Assembly: GCA_963678375.2 (NCBI GenBank)
Contig: OY782831.1
Span: 2,108,001 to 2,172,000, forward strand
Reading direction: 5' to 3'
Length of the DNA stretch: 64,000 nucleotides
Origin: JAEKNW01 sp963678375
GTDB lineage: Bacteria; Cloacimonadota; Cloacimonadia; Cloacimonadales; JAFGVF01
Of this stretch, positions 41,986 through 51,503 are shown in pieces. A program made the position numbers and the translations under genes. Each line of letters begins with the position of its first letter. Position 1 is the first letter of the stretch. The notes beneath the pieces are model-generated. The model had not been told where the DNA came from. It was given only the letters and a program-made list of their open reading frames with translations, and did no database searches.

Positions 41986-43002
41986 CTATTTTCTTTTGGC
42001 AGAATCTAATTCTGCTTGTATTTGTTCCAAGCTTTTATTATCTTGCAGATTTAATTGTCTGCTTTTAAATCCATATCCCATAACATCATAAACATCATTG
42101 AGAATAACAAATGAATTAGGATCAATGCTTTTAACTAAGTCTGTCAAAGGACCAACTTGTCTTCTATTACAGACACATAGCAGAACATTCAAGTCTCTTC
42201 CGCTCCAGCCTGATTGGGCTTTAAACATTGTTACACCCCTATTTAGACGTTTATATATCTCATTTTTAATTTCAATAGCTTCTGTTGATATAATATAGAC
42301 ACCTTTAATATATGGAAGACCTTCACTAGCAATATCAGTAATTTTAGTAGAGATGAAGAGGTTGATATATGCCCAAATTAAAAGCTTAATATCTTTGAAA
42401 GTGATACAGACAGTTAGAATAATCAATGTCTCTATTACCCAATAGGCTGAACCTACAGAGATACCTGTTTTTTGTTTGACAAGAGCTACTGGGATATCAG
42501 TTCCTCCAGTTGAACCTCTAAATCTAAAAATGATACCTAAACCTAGACCAAGCATAACCGACCCTGCAATTGCTGAAAGGTACATTTCATCGGGAGATAG
42601 CATGGCTAAAACTTCTTTTCCCTTAAAAATATGAGTATAGGCTTCAAGATTTTTAATTACACCAATCCTATGTAATGTTGAAAGACTAACAGCATCGATC
42701 ATCAAGGCTGAAGTAATCATACCAAAAATAGTTCTTGAACCAAAGGTTTTTCCTATCAATAAAAAACTAACAATAAATAGGGGGACATTTATTCCCAAAC
42801 TAATTAAACCTACTGGTAAATCAAAAAAGTGGTTCAAAATCTGAGCAATACCACCAACACCACCTGGAGACATTTGATAAGGGACTAAAAACCAAGAGTA
42901 TCCTACACCATAAAAAATACTACCAACAATAATACCTAAGATTTGCTTGTAATCTAAGGCTTCTAAAGCTTTCTTCATTTCTTCCTCTCTATTATAGTTC
43001 AA
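41986..43002 (-). CDS. YitT-family membrane protein (DUF161 + DUF2179)
   Basis: This 338-residue protein has five to six hydrophobic segments in the N-terminal part, with the YitT signature MSPGGVGGIAQIL and GSTGGTDIPV. The C-terminal cytoplasmic DUF2179 domain (about 225-310) has GVTMFKAQSGWSGRD, RRQVGPLTDLV and DVYDVMGYGF. The family is widespread in Firmicutes and relatives; its transport substrate is unknown. It is a single gene with its own terminator. Confidence 0.9.
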   Translation of the reverse strand: MNYNREEEMKKALEALDYKQILGIIVGSIFYGVGYSWFLVPYQMSPGGVGGIAQILNHFFDLPVGLISLGINVPLFIVSFLLIGKTFGSRTIFGMITSALMIDAVSLSTLHRIGVIKNLEAYTHIFKGKEVLAMLSPDEMYLSAIAGSVMLGLGLGIIFRFRGSTGGTDIPVALVKQKTGISVGSAYWVIETLIILTVCITFKDIKLLIWAYINLFISTKITDIASEGLPYIKGVYIISTEAIEIKNEIYKRLNRGVTMFKAQSGWSGRDLNVLLCVCNRRQVGPLTDLVKSIDPNSFVILNDVYDVMGYGFKSRQLNLQDNKSLEQIQAELDSAKRK

Positions 43003-43227
43003 TTATATTAATCTTTTCTGCATAAATTTTTGGACTGAAAATATGTCAATATAAATCGATATTTTAATCTAGATAAATATTTTTTTTGAATATTTTTGTT
43101 TTATGACCCAAATTTTCAATAGTGGACCCTATATATATATGAAGAATATATCAGAAATTTTAAGATTAGCAATGTTAATCTCAAATGTAAAATTCACTAC
43201 TTATTGATTATTTAAAAGGAGGAGTTA

Positions 43228-43383
43228 ATGAAAAATCTAGATTTGTTGAAGTTATGGGATAAAATGAACAATATTGATACTCAACTTAAACTACATAGAC
43301 AAGGACATAAACATTTACTTTATTTATTAATTTCGATTTTCACCCTAAGTGCTATCTTTTTAGCACCTACCATATTACACTAA
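43228..43383 (+). CDS. 51-residue small membrane protein
   Basis: An ATG at 43228 behind the very strong ribosome site AAAGGAGGAG opens a 51-codon frame. It encodes a charged N-terminus (MKNLDLLKLWDKMNNIDTQ) and one hydrophobic segment at about residues 30-49 (LYLLISIFTLSAIFLAPTIL), ending TAA at 43383. No family is recognised. It is followed by another small gene at 43454 with an equally good ribosome site, suggesting a two-gene unit of small proteins. Confidence 0.6.
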   Translation: MKNLDLLKLWDKMNNIDTQLKLHRQGHKHLLYLLISIFTLSAIFLAPTILH

Positions 43384-43453
43384 CATCAAAAACCAGATAA
43401 TGCAAGTTGTAAAACTTTGTTGAATAATCTATAAAAAAAAACAAGGAGTAAAA

Positions 43454-43669
43454 ATGAAAGAAAAATTACTTAAAGAAATGCTAGATAATAGCAGAAAGGG
43501 AAAGTCTCACTTTAATGACGATGCTGTAGATTTCATAACTGAGAGGATCAATGAGTTAGTAGATATTCCCTTATTAACAGAAGAAGTAGAGAGGATTTTG
43601 ATTCAGGCGATTTTAAGGATTATATATAACCTTCTTTTTAATCAAAACAGACTTCTTCTTGATTCTTAG
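43454..43669 (+). CDS. 71-residue small protein of unknown function
   Basis: The frame starts at an ATG 7 nt after AAGGAG and encodes 71 residues that are mostly amphipathic helix. There is a charged middle (DFITERINELVDIPLLTEEVER) and a more hydrophobic end. No family is recognised. A clear rho-independent terminator follows 10 nt after the stop, and another small gene precedes it by 70 nt. Both facts support a real transcript. Confidence 0.6.
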   Translation: MKEKLLKEMLDNSRKGKSHFNDDAVDFITERINELVDIPLLTEEVERILIQAILRIIYNLLFNQNRLLLDS

Positions 43670-43678
43670 TTGAAAGTT

Positions 43679-43725
43679 CTCCTCAGCGCAACTTTTTTAC
43701 TTAAAACTGCGTTGGGGAGTTTTTT
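43679..43725 (+). terminator. terminator after the small-protein pair
   Basis: CTCCTCAGCGCA (43679-43690) pairs with TGCGTTGGGGAG (43708-43719) through 12 bp including two G-U pairs, then TTTTTT follows. Confidence 0.85.
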
Positions 43726-43904
43726 GCTAACTTTTAATTGGTTTTATCTCTAGATGGTTTTAAAATTAATGGTGTAGTATACTTATACTGAAGAATATTG
43801 TATTATTTACATAATGCAATTGTATTATGTGAGATAAAAAAAAAAGCTTGACCAAGTTATGCATATAATTATTTTTTACAGACAATAAATTTGGAGATGA
43901 AATA

Positions 43905-44567
43905 ATGGGCTATAAAGCTGTTATATTTGATTTAGATGGAACATTAGTTAATACTATTCATGATATTGCTAACTCAATGAATAGAGTTTTAAAAAAAATG
44001 AAATTACCAGAACATAAAATTGAAGACTATAATTATTTTGTTGGTGCAGGATTAAAAGAACTATGCCGAAGAGTCTTACCAGCAGAAATGCGTACTGAAT
44101 CTTTAGTGTTAAAATTTAGAGATTACTTCAACCAAGATTATAATGAAAATTGGTACCAAGAAACTATGCCATATCCAGGGATTACTGACTTACTCGAGTA
44201 TCTTAATTCTCAAGAAAAAACAATAGCTATTTTATCAAATAAACCTGATCAGTTTTGCAAACTATTTGTAGAACATTATTTCCCTAGTATTGATTTTGCC
44301 ATGGTCAGAGGGAATGTGGAAAATATTCCTCCTAAACCAAATCCGATTAATGGAGAATATATGATAAAATCTTTAAATCTTCAAGCAGAAGATGTGCTTT
44401 TTGTTGGCGATTCTGATATTGATATGGAAACAGCAAAAAATTGTGGTTTCAAGGGAATTGGTGCTGAATGGGGTTTTCGAGGTAAAGAAGAGTTAGTGAA
44501 TGCTGGAGCTCAGTTAACTTTTGAAAATCCTATTGACTTACTTAAATATTTGAAGGAGATAAAATGA
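43905..44567 (+). CDS. HAD-superfamily phosphatase (phosphoglycolate phosphatase-like)
   Basis: The 220-residue protein has all HAD motifs: FDLDGTLVNT (residues about 9-18), ILSNKP for motif II, the Lys in PPKPNPI, and FVGDSDIDMETAKNCG for motif IV. A helical cap lies between motifs I and II, as in Gph. It probably dephosphorylates 2-phosphoglycolate or another small phosphate ester. The following S4 gene starts within its stop codon (ATGA). Confidence 0.88.
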   Translation: MGYKAVIFDLDGTLVNTIHDIANSMNRVLKKMKLPEHKIEDYNYFVGAGLKELCRRVLPAEMRTESLVLKFRDYFNQDYNENWYQETMPYPGITDLLEYLNSQEKTIAILSNKPDQFCKLFVEHYFPSIDFAMVRGNVENIPPKPNPINGEYMIKSLNLQAEDVLFVGDSDIDMETAKNCGFKGIGAEWGFRGKEELVNAGAQLTFENPIDLLKYLKEIK

Positions 44568-44830
44568 GAATAGATCAAATATTGAACAAATTGTGCCTAA
44601 TAAAAACACGGTCAATTGCAAATCAAGCTTGCCATAAAGGCTTAATAGAAATTAATGGTAATGTTGCAAAGGCTAGTTCAACTGTTAATGAAAATGATAA
44701 AGTCATAATTAAACTAAATGGTTATAAAACAACTTTAGTTATCACTCAGATACCTAAAGGGAATGTATCAAAAAAATCTGCTCTAGATTATTATGATCTT
44801 ATTGACAGAGAAGCTATTGAAACAGATTAA
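44564..44830 (+). CDS. S4-domain RNA-binding protein (Hsp15/RqcP-like)
   Basis: This 88-residue protein is a single S4 domain with MRIDQILNKLCLIKTRSIAN and KGLIEINGNVAKASSTVNENDKV, followed by the short tail common to Hsp15/RqcP proteins. Relatives bind the 50S subunit and nascent-chain tRNA during rescue of stalled ribosomes. The start overlaps the stop of the phosphatase gene by four bases (ATGA), so translation is coupled. Confidence 0.9.
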   Translation: MRIDQILNKLCLIKTRSIANQACHKGLIEINGNVAKASSTVNENDKVIIKLNGYKTTLVITQIPKGNVSKKSALDYYDLIDREAIETD

Positions 44831-44846
44831 AAATATTGAGGTAACA

Positions 44847-45152
44847 ATGACTACAGAAGAAAAAATTAAATATGGTGAAATGTCAAAGATTATTAAAGCA
44901 ATGTCTCACCCAACAAGATTGTTCATAGTTGACAAGCTAAAAGAGAGAAAATATTGTGTTTGCGAATTGACAGAGATGATTGATGCTGATATATCGACCG
45001 TTTCAAGACATCTTACAGTTCTAAAAAAGGCAGGTATTATCTATGATGAAAAGATTAAGAATAATGTTTTTTATGACTTGAGATGTCCTTGTATTAGTAA
45101 TTTTTATTCTTGTGTGGTAACAATTATTGATATCCAGAAGGATTCAGAATAG
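44847..45152 (+). CDS. ArsR-family metal-responsive repressor
   Basis: The 101-residue winged-helix protein has KAMSHPTRLFIVDKL, the metal-site motif CVCELTEM and the recognition helix STVSRHLTVLKKAGII. A Cys-rich C-terminus (RCPCISNFYSC) may add ligands. ArsR proteins repress metal or metalloid efflux genes until metal binds. The ATG at 44847 has GAGG upstream; the in-frame TTG at 44793 would lie inside the S4 gene. Candidate targets in the window are the ABC exporter pair downstream (45558) or the distant SO_0444 permease (7811). Confidence 0.9.
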   Translation: MTTEEKIKYGEMSKIIKAMSHPTRLFIVDKLKERKYCVCELTEMIDADISTVSRHLTVLKKAGIIYDEKIKNNVFYDLRCPCISNFYSCVVTIIDIQKDSE

Positions 45153-45277
45153 CTTAAAGCACTTTTCAACAATCTATAGTTTGAATGCGGTTGTAAAAGG
45201 TCGTTATTGAGAAGATTATATCTGAGGTATTTATCATAAGACATAATCTATCATAGACTAGAATAAAATCTCAGAAT

Positions 45278-45316
45278 TTTAGTGGGGCTTGGAAAAACTA
45301 GCCCCACTAAATCATT
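45278..45316. terminator. hairpin after the arsR-type gene
   Basis: A perfect 12-bp stem TTTAGTGGGGCT (45278-45289) with AGCCCCACTAAA (45300-45311) has a 10-nt loop. The following T-run is weak (TCATTTC), so it is terminator-like rather than certain. The remainder of this 405-bp gap holds no gene that I can see. Confidence 0.55.
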
Positions 45317-45557
45317 TCACCAATCTGCTTCTAAGATAATCACGTATTAACTACAATTACTCATCATTACTAAAAAAATACCTTGAGTATAATAAAAGTA
45401 AATTATATATTGACAATTCTGTACATAAGAAATAAATGGTATTTGTAGATTGATTATTAACTAAAAAAAACTTATTATATTAACATTCAGAGAGGTTTAG
45501 CTAAATACAAAATCCCTGAAATTCATTATTTACCATCAATGAAATGGAGATATTAAA

Positions 45558-47306
45558 ATGTCCAAAAAAATAAACATAAAAAAGAATTATAAATTATTAC
45601 AGCCATATTTATGGAAAGAAAAGAAGTTACTTCTTCTAGGATTATTACTGATGATTTTTGTTTCCGGAGCTCATCTCATTGATCCTTTAATATTGGCTCA
45701 TATAGTAGATGTTAGCGTGCCAAATCAAGATTTGAAGGATATGTATCAGTATGCATTCTTCTTTATAGGATTAATTATAATCTCAGGTATCGCTTCATAT
45801 ACACAGATTATTATACTATCAAAACTAGGGTTAAAAGTAATTACAGATATTAAGATGAAACTATTTTCACATTTGATGAAGATATCAGTTTCATTTTTTG
45901 ATAATCGGCCCGTTGGTGACTTCATTACGAAAGTTGAAAATGATAGTGAAAAAGTTAGGTTCCTTTTCTCAGAACTTTCAATTAGAATTATAGGTAACTT
46001 TCTTTTCTTTATTGGAGTTATTATAGTTATTACATATAAAAGTCCAGATGTCTCAATCTGGATACTATTAGCAATAACAGTAATTGCAATTGCTTATAAC
46101 TATTTTATGAGATTTATGGGACGAATTTTTAAGAGAGTAAGAGAAAAATATTCAGAGGTTACTGCGAATATTAATGAATATGTACAAGGTATGCATGTAA
46201 TTCAGACTTTTCACAAAGAAAATGAAGCCATCAAGATAGTTGAAAAAACATCTGCTGAGAAGAAAGATATTGAAACTAAGGCTTCTTTTTTAGAGTATTC
46301 AGTTGAAGGCTTTTTCCTCTTCTTGATAGAATATTTTCTTCTTATAATGATTATTGTTCTGATTGTTCCTCAGATTTTTGAAGGGACAAAATCTATTGGT
46401 ACCTTGATAATTTTTTCACAATATATAAATAGGATAATTTGGCCTTTGATTCAACTGCTTGAGAACGTAATGCAAATTCAGAAGTCAATGGTGTCTTTAA
46501 CTAGAATCAGAGAGTTAAGTGAACTTCCAGTTGAGGATTATTATCATAATGATGTTGATATTAAGGCTTTTCAAAATGAAATAGAGTTTCAGAATGTTTG
46601 GTTTGCTTATGAAGCAGAGAATTGGATATTAAAAGATGTGAGTTTCAAAGTGAAAAAGGGTGAAAAAGTTGCTCTTGTAGGTCCTTCTGGTTCGGGTAAA
46701 ACTACAACAATAAGTTTGATATGTGGTTTTTACAAGTATCAAAAGGGGGAAATCTTGATTGATGGAAAACCTCTAAATAAACTCAACATCAAGCAATGGA
46801 GAAGAAAGGTTGGCTTAATCTTACAAGATGTACTGCTGTTTCCTGGTAATGTTATTGAAAATGTGAGAATCTATGATGATTCAATTTCACCTGATAGAGT
46901 CATGGATTCTATTAAGATGGTTCATGCTGAGAAGTTTTTTGAAATGACATCTTTACAGAATGTTATTGCAGAACGAGGGCAGAATATATCCCAAGGAGAA
47001 AAGCAATTATTGAGTTTTGCACGAGCCTTAACTTTCAATCCAGAAATAGTTATAATGGATGAAGCAACTTCCTCTATTGATACAGTTACAGAGAAAAAGA
47101 TTCAAGATTCAATGCTCAAAGTGTTAGCAGGTAAAACTGCTATGATAGTAGCTCATAGGCTATCCTCAATTATTGATGCTGATAATATTATCTATTTCAA
47201 GGATGGTCAGATTAAAAATCAGGGAACCCATCGCCAATTGATGGAAACAAGTCCTGATTACCAAAATTTAGTTAACCTTCAATTTATGGGAGGTCATGAT
47301 GAATAA
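45558..47306 (+). CDS. ABC exporter half-transporter, subunit 1
   Basis: This 582-residue half-transporter has six transmembrane segments (about 20-315) and an ATPase domain. Walker A is GPSGSGKTT (about residue 375), the Q-loop LILQDV, the signature ISQGEKQLL and Walker B IVIMDEATS. It is paired with a second half-transporter whose start codon overlaps its end, so the two probably form a heterodimer. The exported substrate is unknown; heterodimers of this type move lipids, peptides or drugs. It follows the arsR-type gene after a 405-bp gap. Confidence 0.92.
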   Translation: MSKKINIKKNYKLLQPYLWKEKKLLLLGLLLMIFVSGAHLIDPLILAHIVDVSVPNQDLKDMYQYAFFFIGLIIISGIASYTQIIILSKLGLKVITDIKMKLFSHLMKISVSFFDNRPVGDFITKVENDSEKVRFLFSELSIRIIGNFLFFIGVIIVITYKSPDVSIWILLAITVIAIAYNYFMRFMGRIFKRVREKYSEVTANINEYVQGMHVIQTFHKENEAIKIVEKTSAEKKDIETKASFLEYSVEGFFLFLIEYFLLIMIIVLIVPQIFEGTKSIGTLIIFSQYINRIIWPLIQLLENVMQIQKSMVSLTRIRELSELPVEDYYHNDVDIKAFQNEIEFQNVWFAYEAENWILKDVSFKVKKGEKVALVGPSGSGKTTTISLICGFYKYQKGEILIDGKPLNKLNIKQWRRKVGLILQDVLLFPGNVIENVRIYDDSISPDRVMDSIKMVHAEKFFEMTSLQNVIAERGQNISQGEKQLLSFARALTFNPEIVIMDEATSSIDTVTEKKIQDSMLKVLAGKTAMIVAHRLSSIIDADNIIYFKDGQIKNQGTHRQLMETSPDYQNLVNLQFMGGHDE

Positions 47307-49059
47307 ACATATAAAATGGGTAATTAATGAGTGGAAGAGATATAAAGGACTTGTAGTAATAATGATTTTTCTTACTATATTAACATCCTTTATTTCTTCA
47401 GTTTACCCTTACTTATTTAAAGTATTAATTGATAAAATAGATTTTTTGCAAAAGAATAGCCAGGATTATACCGAGCCTATGAAAGAGATTTATAGGTTTA
47501 TCTGGGTTATTTTAGGAATTGGTGTTGTTAGATTAGTCACTTCTATTTATCCTGCTATAAGAGCTTGGATTAATATGAAGTTTGAACATTCTTTGAGAAT
47601 GAGATATTTTACTGATATTACTGAGAAAGATTATAAGTTCTTTAATAAGTTCAGAACAGGTGATTTAGTAACTAGGTTAACAAATGATTTAACCGATTTT
47701 CCTAAGATTGCTTGGTTTTTATGTTCAGGGATTTTTAGAGCTTTCAACTCCTTAGTAAATATTGTTTTTATCATGACAATGATGTTCTTTTTGAACTGGA
47801 AACTGACTCTCTATTCATTAACCCCTTTACCTATTATGATTGTAGTATTTTACTTTGTGAGTACTTCACTTGAAAAGAGATACACTAAGAATCAAGAAGC
47901 TATTTCTTCTATTAACTCCCAATTAGAACTTTCTTTCTCGGGGATTAAGATTATTAAGGCTTTTGATTGTGAAGAAAAGTATAACCGCTTCTTTGATATA
48001 GCTTTAGAAGAAAGATATAATACTGAATATTCTCTAATAAAGTTACAGGCAGGACTTAACTTAATCTATGAATATATAGGTTATTTCGGACAGATTGCTA
48101 TCCTCTTCTTTGGGGGCTATATGGCTGTCAAAGGTTCTATAACTATTGGTACATTCTTAGCCTTTTATACTTATTTGATGATGATGATCTATCCGATGCT
48201 TGATTTACCTCAATTATTTATTTCAGGTAAGCAGGCTTTTGTGAATATTGACAGATTAGAAGAAATTAAGAATTTCCCTAATGAAAATAAGAGGTTCACT
48301 AATGAAGTTTCTGTTAATAGTTTTAATAATCTTGAGTTTGTTGATACCTCCTTTAGTTATGACCATGGGAATCTATTTTCTAACCTCAACCTAAGTATTG
48401 ATTCAAGTAAGAAAACCTTATTAATGGGTGAGGTTGGATGTGGTAAATCTACTTTGATATCTCTGCTTACAGGACTTATAAAACCTGACTCAGGGGAAGT
48501 GTTGATCAATGGACAAAGTGTTGATAAAATTAAGAGAGATCAATTCCTACATAATGTTGGTTATGTTCCTCAGGACCCTCTTCTTTTCAGTGGAACAATC
48601 TACAGTAATGTTACTTTTGGAGTAGATGATGTTGAGCAAGACTTATATCAAAAAGTCCTTGAGACTTCTCAGTTACAAGAGGAAGTAGCAAGTTTTGAAA
48701 AGAAAGATAAAACAAAACTGGGTGAGAAAGGAACTGCTGTATCTGGTGGACAGAAACAAAGAATTGCTATAGCTAGAGCCTTGATGAGAAGGCCTAAATT
48801 CCTTATTCTTGATGATATTACTTCAAGTCTAGATGCTGAAAATGAAAGAAAATTGTGGGTTAGTATGAATAAATACTTCCCAGAAACAGGAGCCTTAATG
48901 GTTTCCCACAGAATATCTACTGTAGCTTATGCTGATGAGATTATATTTATTAACAAACATCACCAATGCTTTAAAGGTAGCCATAGCGACTTACATAAAA
49001 ATAACTATGAATATAGGGATTTTATCCAAACACAAATGACGAATGGGAAAAAGAGCTAA
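47296..49059 (+). CDS. ABC exporter half-transporter, subunit 2
   Basis: The 587-residue protein has six transmembrane segments and an ATPase domain. Walker A is GEVGCGKST (about residue 381), the signature AVSGGQKQR and Walker B FLILDDITSS. The residue after Walker B is Asp where a catalytic Glu is usual (LDD), suggesting one weak ATP site, as is common in heterodimeric exporters. The start codon ATG-ATG overlaps the previous gene by about 10 bp, with GGGAGG upstream. It is the partner of the preceding subunit. Confidence 0.92.
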   Translation: MMNKHIKWVINEWKRYKGLVVIMIFLTILTSFISSVYPYLFKVLIDKIDFLQKNSQDYTEPMKEIYRFIWVILGIGVVRLVTSIYPAIRAWINMKFEHSLRMRYFTDITEKDYKFFNKFRTGDLVTRLTNDLTDFPKIAWFLCSGIFRAFNSLVNIVFIMTMMFFLNWKLTLYSLTPLPIMIVVFYFVSTSLEKRYTKNQEAISSINSQLELSFSGIKIIKAFDCEEKYNRFFDIALEERYNTEYSLIKLQAGLNLIYEYIGYFGQIAILFFGGYMAVKGSITIGTFLAFYTYLMMMIYPMLDLPQLFISGKQAFVNIDRLEEIKNFPNENKRFTNEVSVNSFNNLEFVDTSFSYDHGNLFSNLNLSIDSSKKTLLMGEVGCGKSTLISLLTGLIKPDSGEVLINGQSVDKIKRDQFLHNVGYVPQDPLLFSGTIYSNVTFGVDDVEQDLYQKVLETSQLQEEVASFEKKDKTKLGEKGTAVSGGQKQRIAIARALMRRPKFLILDDITSSLDAENERKLWVSMNKYFPETGALMVSHRISTVAYADEIIFINKHHQCFKGSHSDLHKNNYEYRDFIQTQMTNGKKS

Positions 49060-49084
49060 GACTCTTATCATAAATCACACAGAT

Positions 49085-49114
49085 AGAAGGTAGCCAGCTA
49101 GGTTACCTTCTTTT
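49085..49114 (+). terminator. terminator after the ABC exporter genes
   Basis: AGAAGGTA (49085-49092) pairs with TACCTTCT (49104-49111) with further partial pairing inside, followed by TTTAT. It stands 25 nt after the stop. Confidence 0.75.
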
Positions 49115-49326
49115 ATAACATAATCCCACTGTTTTCTAGATTTTTTCTTAGTTATAAATTGATTAATATGAGAAAAAACACGATGAAATAATTTAAGATG
49201 CAATATAAGTTCTATTATTCATCTTAAGTCCAGTATAACGACAAAAACTTAGGACTTCCCTTTTTTCTTGACATAAAATGCCTCATCTTGATTTTGATTG
49301 AAAGTTATATAAATAAAGAGGATAAG

Positions 49327-49911
49327 ATGATAGATGTCATAAGAGATGCTTATACAAGAAGCTACCAATTGTTAGGTACCTTTTTAGAATCTGCTGATAA
49401 TCTTCAGAAGACTGAAGAAATAGGCAAGAAATTAGCTGAGATATTTTCTGAAGGTGGAAAGGTACTTATCTGTGGAAACGGTGGTTCTGCAACAGATGCA
49501 ATGCATTTTGCTGAAGAATTCACAGGTAGATTTAGAGCTAATCGAAGAGCTCTGCCAGCAATAGCTTTAGCTGATTCATCTCACCTTACTTGTGTAGGGA
49601 ATGATTTTGGCTTTGACCAGGTGTTTGCTCGAGGAATAGAAGCCTATGGAAAAGCTGGAGATATGGTAATTGGACTTTCTACAAGTGGTAATTCTGAAAA
49701 TATTATCCAAGCTTTCGAGATAGCAGAAGAAATTGGATGTACTACCGTGGCTTTACTTGGAAAGGATGGAGGTAAACTAGCTGGGAGATGTCATCATGAG
49801 TTCATAATTCCCGGGAAAACTTCTGATAGAATTCAAGAATTGCATATGATTATTTTACATATACTTATTGAAGTAGTAGAGAGAATCATGTTCCCAGAAA
49901 ACTACAAATAA
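49327..49911 (+). CDS. gmhA: phosphoheptose isomerase-like SIS protein
   Basis: The 194-residue SIS-domain protein has LICGNGGSATDAMHFAEEFTGRF (about 49-71), SSHLTCVGNDFGFDQVFARG and GLSTSGNSENI, all characteristic of GmhA. The usual role is conversion of sedoheptulose 7-phosphate to D-glycero-D-manno-heptose 7-phosphate, a precursor of heptose in LPS or S-layer glycans. The ATG at 49327 (GAGGA 5 nt upstream) matches the family length; an in-frame start at 49288 is less likely. It is a stand-alone gene, with no other heptose gene nearby. Confidence 0.9.
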   Translation: MIDVIRDAYTRSYQLLGTFLESADNLQKTEEIGKKLAEIFSEGGKVLICGNGGSATDAMHFAEEFTGRFRANRRALPAIALADSSHLTCVGNDFGFDQVFARGIEAYGKAGDMVIGLSTSGNSENIIQAFEIAEEIGCTTVALLGKDGGKLAGRCHHEFIIPGKTSDRIQELHMIILHILIEVVERIMFPENYK

Positions 49912-49944
49912 GCAAAAAAATAAGCAGAAATGTGAAAAATATTC

Positions 49945-49970
49945 TTGACAAGTAATAGGGAAATTATAAA
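49945..49970 (+). promoter_or_regulatory. promoter candidate for tRNA-Leu
   Basis: TTGACA (49945-49950) and TATAAA (49965-49970) stand directly before the tRNA. Their spacing of 14 nt is shorter than usual, so the assignment is tentative. Confidence 0.45.
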
Positions 49971-49982
49971 GTGACCAAACGT

Positions 49983-50069
49983 GCGAAAGTGGCGGAATTG
50001 GCAGACGCGCTGGACTTAGAATCCAGTTGGGTTAAACCAGTAGGGGTTCAAGTCCCCTCTTTCGCACCA
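49983..50069 (+). tRNA. tRNA-Leu (anticodon TAG)
   Basis: An 87-nt tRNA with encoded CCA. Acceptor stem GCGAAAG pairs with CTTTCGC. The anticodon arm is CTGGA-CTTAGAA-TCCAG, with anticodon TAG reading CTA-type Leu codons. A long variable arm (TTGGGTTAAACCAG region) as in class II tRNAs precedes the T arm GGGG-TTCAAGT-CCCC. All arms are intact. Confidence 0.97.
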
Positions 50070-50147
50070 TTTTTGTTTTTAAGAACCCCTATTACAACAC
50101 AAATTTAATAAACTAAAAAATTAATTATATATATAAAGGAGTTAATT

Positions 50148-51479
50148 GTGAAGGTTGAAGTAAAAGAAATCAGTCAAGTAATAAGAGAACTCACCCTTAC
50201 AGTCGAAGCAGAGAAGGTAAATAAAGATTATCAAAAAGCCTTAAAAAAGGTAAGTAAGATGGCTCCTCCAATCCCTGGCTTCCGTAAAGGTAAAGCCCCT
50301 CTTTCAGCGGTAGAAAAAAGTTACGGTGAATATGTAAAAGAAGAGTTATACAAAGATGGTGTAGATAAATATCTTAAAGAAGCAATTGAAGAGAATGACA
50401 TAAAGTCAATTAGTGAATTTTATCCTATGTCTTATGAATGGAACAAGGGTGAAGATTTAGTTGCTGTCTTCAAATATGAAGTTAATCCTGAGGTAACTTT
50501 AGACAATATTGATGGTATTAGAGTCCCTTTCAAAGCAAAAACCATAGAAGAAGCAGTTGAAGATTATTTGAATGAAATGAAACAAAAAAATGCTCAGATG
50601 ATTGAAGTTGCTGATGAAGTACAAAACAACGATACAGTTGAATTTGAACTTAAGTTTGATTTTGAAGGTGAAAAGAAAGTTGAGACAATTACCATACCTG
50701 TGAATAAAGAAGCTAGTGTTACTGATGCAATAATTCATGATGTAATTGGGAAAAAGATTGGCGATAACTTTTCCACAGTAGTTGATTCTTATAGATTCAA
50801 TAGTGTTAAGATTGAAGAAGAAGCAATAGAAGCTCAAGCTATGGTAAACTCAATTCAAAGATTACAAGAGCCTGAAATTAATGACGAATTTGCAAAATCT
50901 TTAGAATATGAAGATCTTGATTCAATGAAGAAATCACTAGCTGAAGAATTAGCTAAAAAGACTGAAAGAGTTAATGAACAAGAGCTTAATAAGAAAATTG
51001 TTGAGACGTTAATTGCAGAAAATGATTTCCAAGTTCCAAACGTTATAGTTGCTAATGAGGCTTATAGACAAGCTAAAATGTATATGCAAGGCAAAGAGCC
51101 AGATGAGCAAATGATTAATCTTCTTTCTCAGTTTGTAACACCTCAAATTAAAGAAGTTTATGTTTATCAAGCATTAAAGAAACAATTCCCTGTAGAAGTT
51201 TCAGAGGAAGAAGTTAATGCATTAGTTGAAAAACTTGCAGGTTTTGAAGAACTAACAGTAGATGAGTTTAAGGAAGAACACAAAGATCTTTTTGAAAATG
51301 ATGAAATCAAAAACGAAGCTATGTTTGAGAAAATCTTTAGTGATTTAACCAAAAGGGTTGAAATTGTTGATCCTCAAATCATAGCTGATGAGAAAAAAGC
51401 TGAACTTAAAGCGAAAAAAGAAGCTAGAGAAAAGGCTGAAAAAGAAGCTTCAAAAGAAGAAAAGAAAGAAGCTGAGTAA
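50148..51479 (+). CDS. tig: trigger factor
   Basis: The 443-residue chaperone has the ribosome-docking motif PGFRKGKAPLSAVEK (about 41-55), a central FKBP-like region (about 155-230) and a helical C-terminal cage with a charged Lys/Glu tail. It binds nascent chains at the ribosome tunnel. The FKBP-like region lacks several of the usual catalytic aromatic residues, so prolyl isomerase activity may be reduced. Start is GTG with AAGGAG 6-7 nt upstream. It leads the tig-clpP-clpX unit. Confidence 0.94.
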   Translation: MKVEVKEISQVIRELTLTVEAEKVNKDYQKALKKVSKMAPPIPGFRKGKAPLSAVEKSYGEYVKEELYKDGVDKYLKEAIEENDIKSISEFYPMSYEWNKGEDLVAVFKYEVNPEVTLDNIDGIRVPFKAKTIEEAVEDYLNEMKQKNAQMIEVADEVQNNDTVEFELKFDFEGEKKVETITIPVNKEASVTDAIIHDVIGKKIGDNFSTVVDSYRFNSVKIEEEAIEAQAMVNSIQRLQEPEINDEFAKSLEYEDLDSMKKSLAEELAKKTERVNEQELNKKIVETLIAENDFQVPNVIVANEAYRQAKMYMQGKEPDEQMINLLSQFVTPQIKEVYVYQALKKQFPVEVSEEEVNALVEKLAGFEELTVDEFKEEHKDLFENDEIKNEAMFEKIFSDLTKRVEIVDPQIIADEKKAELKAKKEAREKAEKEASKEEKKEAE

Positions 51480-51503
51480 TTTTTATAACAATAAGGAGTA
51501 TTC

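Noticed and set aside
50499..50837. 112-codon frame on the minus strand within the trigger factor gene
   Set aside because: It is antisense to a well-recognised gene, has no ribosome site and translates to low-complexity Phe/Asn/Ile sequence.
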